Shown here: piece by piece, positions 14,108-16,703 of the stretch
Numbering within the stretch: position 1 is the first letter of the stretch
Layout of the letters: every line of letters begins with the position of its first letter
From: Actinomycetes bacterium
Lineage (GTDB): Bacteria > Actinomycetota > Actinomycetes > Actinomycetales > Cellulomonadaceae
Length of the DNA: 16,703 nucleotides
NCBI GenBank assembly: GCA_023388235.1
Contig: JAEWGQ010000376.1
Location: forward strand, 1-16,703
Reading direction: 5' to 3'
Position numbers and translations under genes: made by a program
Notes under the pieces: generated by a model
Told to the model about the DNA's origin: nothing
Database searches by the model: none
The model's input: only the letters and a program-made list of their open reading frames with translations

Positions 14108-15199
14108 GTGAGCACCACCGAAGGCAGTACCGACTCGACCGACATCCCGGCGGGGGTGGACTCGGCCGAGGCCAGGTTGCGGACCGAGGACAGCCCGGAC
14201 GGACCGACGGACCTGCCCAAGCGCAGCTGGGGGTCGATCTTCAAGCGCACCGTCGGCAAGTTCTCCGCCGCGGGGGCGACCGACCTGGCCGCCGCGCTGA
14301 CCTACTACAGCGTGATGTCGATGTTCCCGGCGCTGTTGGCGTTGATCTCGCTGTTGGGCGTCTTCGGTCAGGGCAAGGGCACCACCGATGCGCTGCTCAA
14401 CGTGCTCATCGAGATGGGGGCGACCGAGGAGCAACTCAAGCCGATCAGCGACTACATCACCCAGATGCAGGGGACCACGGGCGCGGGGGTCGCCTTGTTC
14501 ATCGGTCTCGCCGGTGCGCTGTGGGCGGCCTCCAACTACGTCAACGCCTTCTCCCGGGCGATGAACACCATCTACGGGGTCAAGGAGGGGCGGCCGGTCT
14601 GGAAGCTGCGCCCCTGGATGCTGCTGATCACCCTGGTCGTGCTGCTCCTGGTCGTCCTGGTCGCGCTGTCGCTGGTCTTCACCGGTGGGTTCGCCCAATC
14701 CGTCGGCTCGGTCATCGGGCTCGGGGACACCGCGGTGCAGGTGTGGAACTGGGCGAAGTGGCCGGTGATGTTCCTCATCGTCGTGCTGATCGTGGCGCTG
14801 CTCTACTGGGGCACCCCCAACGTGCGGCCCCCGAAGTTCCGCTGGCTCAGCCCCGGCGCGGTCCTGGCGATCGTCGTCTGGGGTGTCGCGACCGCCGGCT
14901 TCGGTTTCTACGTGGCCAACTTCGGCAACTACAACGCCACCTACGGTGCCCTGGCCGGTGTCATCATCATGCTGCTGTGGCTCTGGCTGACCAACGTCGC
15001 GCTGCTGTTCGGGGCGGTCTTCGACTCCGAGATGGTGCGCGAGGGGCAGTTGCAGTCCGGCATCCCGGCGGAGGACGAGATCCAGCTGCCGCTGCGGGAC
15101 GCCAGCGGCGCCGAGAAGAAGGCCGACAAGGCATCCAAACAGCTCGCCGAGAACCGTCGGATCCGGCTCACTGCGGGGCGTCGCAAGCGCAACGGGTGA
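14108..15199 (+). CDS. YihY/BrkB-family inner membrane protein
   Basis: An integral membrane protein of 363 residues. The N-terminal 40 residues are polar; family motif LAAALTYYSVMSMFPALLAL (60-79) begins TM1. Likely membrane segments: 61-86, 125-146, 170-192, 218-234, 250-272, 280-305, six in total, followed by a charged Lys/Arg-rich cytoplasmic tail. ASNYVNAFSRAMNTIYGVKEGRP and YNATYGALAGVIIMLLWLW are also family hallmarks. The family was once misnamed ribonuclease BN; its true role is unclear, with transport or envelope roles proposed. GTG 14108 is chosen for AGGAGG at 14093-14098, 9 nt upstream. Leucine TTG occurs six times, unlike the genes left of tRNA-Lys, where it is rare. Confidence 0.93.
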   Translation: MSTTEGSTDSTDIPAGVDSAEARLRTEDSPDGPTDLPKRSWGSIFKRTVGKFSAAGATDLAAALTYYSVMSMFPALLALISLLGVFGQGKGTTDALLNVLIEMGATEEQLKPISDYITQMQGTTGAGVALFIGLAGALWAASNYVNAFSRAMNTIYGVKEGRPVWKLRPWMLLITLVVLLLVVLVALSLVFTGGFAQSVGSVIGLGDTAVQVWNWAKWPVMFLIVVLIVALLYWGTPNVRPPKFRWLSPGAVLAIVVWGVATAGFGFYVANFGNYNATYGALAGVIIMLLWLWLTNVALLFGAVFDSEMVREGQLQSGIPAEDEIQLPLRDASGAEKKADKASKQLAENRRIRLTAGRRKRNG

Positions 15200-15261
15200 G
15201 CCTCCCGCCCGGGCCGTGCCGGTGCTGACCGGTCTGGTTCGGAGCACCCCGCCGGAGCAGG

Positions 15262-15267
15262 TACGAT
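15262..15267 (+). promoter_or_regulatory. -10 box of tRNA-His
   Basis: TACGAT lies 45 nt before the tRNA, with TTCGGA (15238-15243) 18 nt upstream as a possible -35. The implied 5' leader of about 40 nt would be removed by RNase P. Confidence 0.45.
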
Positions 15268-15312
15268 GGTCCGCGTTGTCCGGATCGGGTATGTCGTCGC
15301 TCCGGTCGGCAT

Positions 15313-15386
15313 GGTGGGTGTAGCTCAGCTGGTAGAGCGCCGCGTTGTGGTCGCGGATGTCGCGGGTTCAAGTCCCGTCACTCACC
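15313..15386 (+). tRNA. tRNA-His (anticodon GUG)
   Basis: Acceptor GTGGGTG (15314-15320) pairs with CACTCAC (15379-15385, one G-T wobble). The discriminator is C (15386) and an encoded G at 15313 gives the extra G-1:C73 pair unique to tRNA-His. The anticodon arm CCGCG-TTGTGGT-CGCGG carries GTG. The T-arm is GCGGG-TTCAAGT-CCCGT. CCA is not encoded. All stems are intact, unlike the tRNA-Lys upstream. Confidence 0.96.
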
Positions 15387-15399
15387 CTCATGGGTAGGA

Positions 15400-15415
15400 A
15401 GTGACCTAGGTCACT
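15400..15415. other. 16-bp perfect palindrome between tRNA-His and its terminator
   Basis: AGTGACCTAGGTCACT is its own reverse complement. It starts 14 nt after the tRNA. It could be a protein-binding dyad, or an RNA hairpin in the tRNA trailer, though a zero-loop stem would lose its central pairs. No known operator is assigned. Confidence 0.6.
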
Positions 15416-15423
15416 GCAGGTCA

Positions 15424-15461
15424 GGCCCCGAATTCCGCGCAACCACGCGGAATCCGGGGTC
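15424..15461 (+). terminator. Intrinsic terminator after tRNA-His
   Basis: A 16-bp stem with one mismatch and one wobble: 15424-15439 pairs with 15446-15461 around a 6-nt loop (CAACCA). It is followed by the T-rich CTTGCTTGTT, making it the most classical terminator in the window. Confidence 0.85.
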
Positions 15462-15474
15462 TTGCTTGTTGAGC

Positions 15475-15495
15475 ACGTCTGGGCAGACGTAGGCT
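15475..15495 (+). promoter_or_regulatory. Operator-like dyad on the candidate promoter of the FGE operon
   Basis: ACGTCTG (15475-15481) and CAGACGT (15484-15490) form a perfect inverted repeat with a 2-bp centre, 16 bp in all, the size of many TetR-type operators. It abuts the -10 box TAGGCT (15490-15495) and fills the spacer behind a possible -35 TTGAGC (15469-15474) or TTGTTG (15466-15471). A protein bound here would block polymerase. TAGGCT is 6 nt before an in-frame TTG (15502) and 12 nt before GTG 15508. Confidence 0.5.
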
Positions 15496-15507
15496 GGTTT
15501 GTTGCAC

Positions 15508-15666
15508 GTGCTCACGGCCTGCACGTACCTGGGCTATGTCGTCTTCCGCGACGCGATCGCCGAAGAGATCGGCATACCCGGCGACGAGCTCGACACGAGA
15601 GCGAGGTCCACCTTCAACGCCGTGCTGTCCGCGCTCGGTGGTGCCTCCCCCCGGGACCGCTCGTGA
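15508..15666 (+). CDS. Short ORF coupled to the FGE gene; possible C-terminal remnant of a regulator
   Basis: A 52-residue frame from GTG 15508 (or TTG 15502, 54 residues). The translation includes ACTYLGYVVFRDAIAEEIGI and then a second amphipathic helix, ARSTFNAVLSALGG. Its TGA (15664-15666) overlaps the GTG of the FGE gene by 4 bp, as co-translated genes do. An in-frame stop at 15490 blocks extension upstream. The two helices look like the C-terminal end of a TetR-type ligand-binding domain, but no DNA-binding domain precedes it, so it may be a truncated remnant kept for coupling, or a genuine mini-protein. The family guess is weak. Confidence 0.45.
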   Translation: MLTACTYLGYVVFRDAIAEEIGIPGDELDTRARSTFNAVLSALGGASPRDRS

Positions 15667-16619
15667 GCCAAGATGAGTGCTGTGCTCCCCATCTCGACCG
15701 GGAGCACCGCGCGACGGCCCTGGCCTGGCCGGGGCGGCCAGACGCGCTGGAGCGGGACACGGCCGGCCAGGTACTCGTGCCAGGCGGGACCTTCCTCATG
15801 GGGGACCACGGTGATGAGGGCTATCCGGCGGACGGCGAACGGCCGGTGCACGCGGTCGAGCTTCCCGATTTCTGGATCTACCGGGCACCGGTCACCAACG
15901 CTCAGTTCATGGAGTTCGTCGAGGCGACCGGTTACGTGACGGCCGCCGAGCGGTTCGGCAGCTCGGCAGTTTTCCACATCGGCCTGCGCGCCGGTCACGA
16001 GGACGTGCTCGGGGCGGTGCCGGCTGTGCCTTGGTGGCTCGAGGTCCGCGGTGCTGACTGGCGTCACCCTCGTGGACCGGGTGGCGACCTGGATGGCCTG
16101 GCGGACCATCCCGTGGTGCACGTGTCCTGGGACGATGCGCAGGCTTACTGCCGCTGGGTCGGGCGTCGTCTGCTGACTGAGGCGGAGTGGGAGTATGCCG
16201 CCCGCGGCGGACTCGTCGGTCGGCGCTTCCCGTGGGGGGACGAGCTGACGCCGGGCGGTGAGTGGCGATGCAATATCTGGCAGGGGAACTTTCCTGACAC
16301 CAACACGGCTGGCGACGGGTACGTGCTGACCTCCCCGGTCGGCAGCTACCCCCCCAACGGTTACGACCTGGTCGACATGGCCGGCAACGTGTGGGAGTGG
16401 TGCGTCGACCGCTTCGCGCAGAACTACTACGCCCGGTCGCCACGCCGGGAACCGCGTGGGTCGCGAGTCGGCGCCACCCGCGTCGTGCGTGGAGGCTCCT
16501 TCTTGTGCCACGAGTCGTACTGTCACCGCTACCGGGTCGCGGCGCGGTCTCAGGCCGCCCCGGACTCCTCCACGAGCAATACCGGCTTCGGGTGCGCCAA
16601 CGACGCGGACGGCCCCTAG
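15663..16619 (+). CDS. Formylglycine-generating enzyme (sulfatase-modifying factor)
   Basis: Copper-dependent oxidase that converts the Cys of a CxPxR motif in sulfatases to formylglycine, giving them activity; the product is 318 residues. Seen: N-terminal ECCAPH, VLVPGGTFLMGD (38-49), ELPDFWIYRAPVTNAQFMEFV, HVSWDDAQAYCRWVGRRLLTEAEWEYAARGG in the usual order, CNIWQGNFPDTNTAGDGY, DMAGNVWEWC, and RVVRGGSFLC with ESYC. C282 and C287, five residues apart, match the human C336/C341 copper site, so this is a true FGE and not a cysteine-less EgtB-like relative. The usual GFRC ending reads GFGC (308-311), an unexpected Arg-to-Gly. GTG 15663 overlaps the short ORF; the frame stays open upstream to 15462, but that part is arginine-rich noise. 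No sulfatase lies inside the window. Confidence 0.93.
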   Translation: MSQDECCAPHLDREHRATALAWPGRPDALERDTAGQVLVPGGTFLMGDHGDEGYPADGERPVHAVELPDFWIYRAPVTNAQFMEFVEATGYVTAAERFGSSAVFHIGLRAGHEDVLGAVPAVPWWLEVRGADWRHPRGPGGDLDGLADHPVVHVSWDDAQAYCRWVGRRLLTEAEWEYAARGGLVGRRFPWGDELTPGGEWRCNIWQGNFPDTNTAGDGYVLTSPVGSYPPNGYDLVDMAGNVWEWCVDRFAQNYYARSPRREPRGSRVGATRVVRGGSFLCHESYCHRYRVAARSQAAPDSSTSNTGFGCANDADGP

Positions 16620-16658
16620 ATCCTCATCAGGTCCCGGCCGACGACGACCTGCCCCTCG

Positions 16659-16664
16659 TATGAT
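16659..16664 (+). promoter_or_regulatory. -10 box upstream of the gene at the right edge
   Basis: TATGAT, close to the TATAAT consensus, lies 16 nt before ATG 16681. No good -35 is evident. Confidence 0.4.
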
Positions 16665-16680
16665 CCAGATCAGGCGAAAC

Positions 16681-16703
16681 ATGGTGACAGACCTCCCCAA
16701 GTC
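16681..16703 (+). CDS. Start of a truncated gene at the window edge
   Basis: ATG GTG ACA GAC CTC CCC AAG reads MVTDLPK and runs off the end; only seven full codons are visible. The ribosome binding site is weak. Because it follows an FGE gene on the same strand, a sulfatase is a reasonable expectation, but nothing in the visible residues shows it. Confidence 0.4.

Noticed and set aside
13841..15247. A 468-residue minus-strand frame opposite YihY
   Set aside because: It is rich in His, Gln, Asp and Arg as expected of a shadow of a hydrophobic protein; YihY has convincing membrane segments and a ribosome binding site.
15504..15511. GCACGTGC palindrome at the start of the short ORF
   Set aside because: Eight bases of self-complementary GC-rich sequence occur often by chance, and it is inside a candidate coding region.
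15462..15662. N-terminal extension of FGE upstream to 15462
   Set aside because: The added 67 residues are Arg/His-rich with no family similarity, and the frame would begin inside the terminator tail. GTG 15663 gives the usual ECCAP start.

Overview
The window comes from a very GC-rich actinobacterium. GTG starts are common, and many starts lie 6-7 nt downstream of a TANNNT -10 box, the actinobacterial leaderless pattern. The gene order pncB / clpS-DUF2017-murI-(metallo-hydrolase)-rph-rdgB is a well-known actinobacterial neighbourhood (compare Rv1330c-Rv1341 of Mycobacterium tuberculosis). The base composition and a chemotaxis receptor suggest a motile relative of Cellulomonas. The taxon is inference.

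Layout. Positions 1-209 hold a G-rich array of about 23 heptamers with no gene. 210-7494 is housekeeping: pncB (NAD salvage, minus strand) is divergent from clpS (N-degron adaptor); then come a DUF2017 gene, murI (D-glutamate for peptidoglycan), a metallo-beta-lactamase-fold hydrolase, rph (tRNA 3' processing), rdgB (house-cleaning of ITP/XTP) and an ABC-F ATPase. rph and rdgB overlap by 4 bp, and the ABC-F gene follows 8 nt later. 7507-8618 holds a Nudix-like gene with a degenerate Nudix box, divergent from a thioredoxin gene that ends at a strong two-way terminator. 8624-11458 is a sensory block: a methyl-accepting chemotaxis receptor, a stand-alone GAF protein and an RsbW-type ATP-binding protein. 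11470-12851 has tRNA-Leu(UAG), a bcp-type peroxiredoxin, an orphan GroES-like protein and a small acidic protein.

At tRNA-Lys(CUU), 12929-13001, the character changes. The tRNA has two mismatched pairs in its acceptor stem, as if its 5' and 3' parts came from different tRNA genes. Genes to its right (ArsR-type regulator with SRPBCC/AHSA1 protein, YihY/BrkB membrane protein, tRNA-His, formylglycine-generating enzyme) use codons such as TTG that are rare on the left. This is either a recombination or island boundary or an assembly chimera.

The most interesting stretch is 15400-15666, between tRNA-His and the formylglycine-generating enzyme (FGE) gene. It holds a 16-bp perfect palindrome, the tRNA terminator, a second 16-bp dyad placed directly on a candidate promoter, and a 52-codon ORF overlapping the FGE start by 4 bp. 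The FGE keeps both catalytic cysteines, so it should be able to activate sulfatases. A further gene starts at the right edge and is cut off. I see no CRISPR array, insertion sequence, integrase or phage gene. No single locus is clearly a new system; the best leads are the chimeric tRNA junction, the FGE leader and the heptamer/G-quadruplex array.
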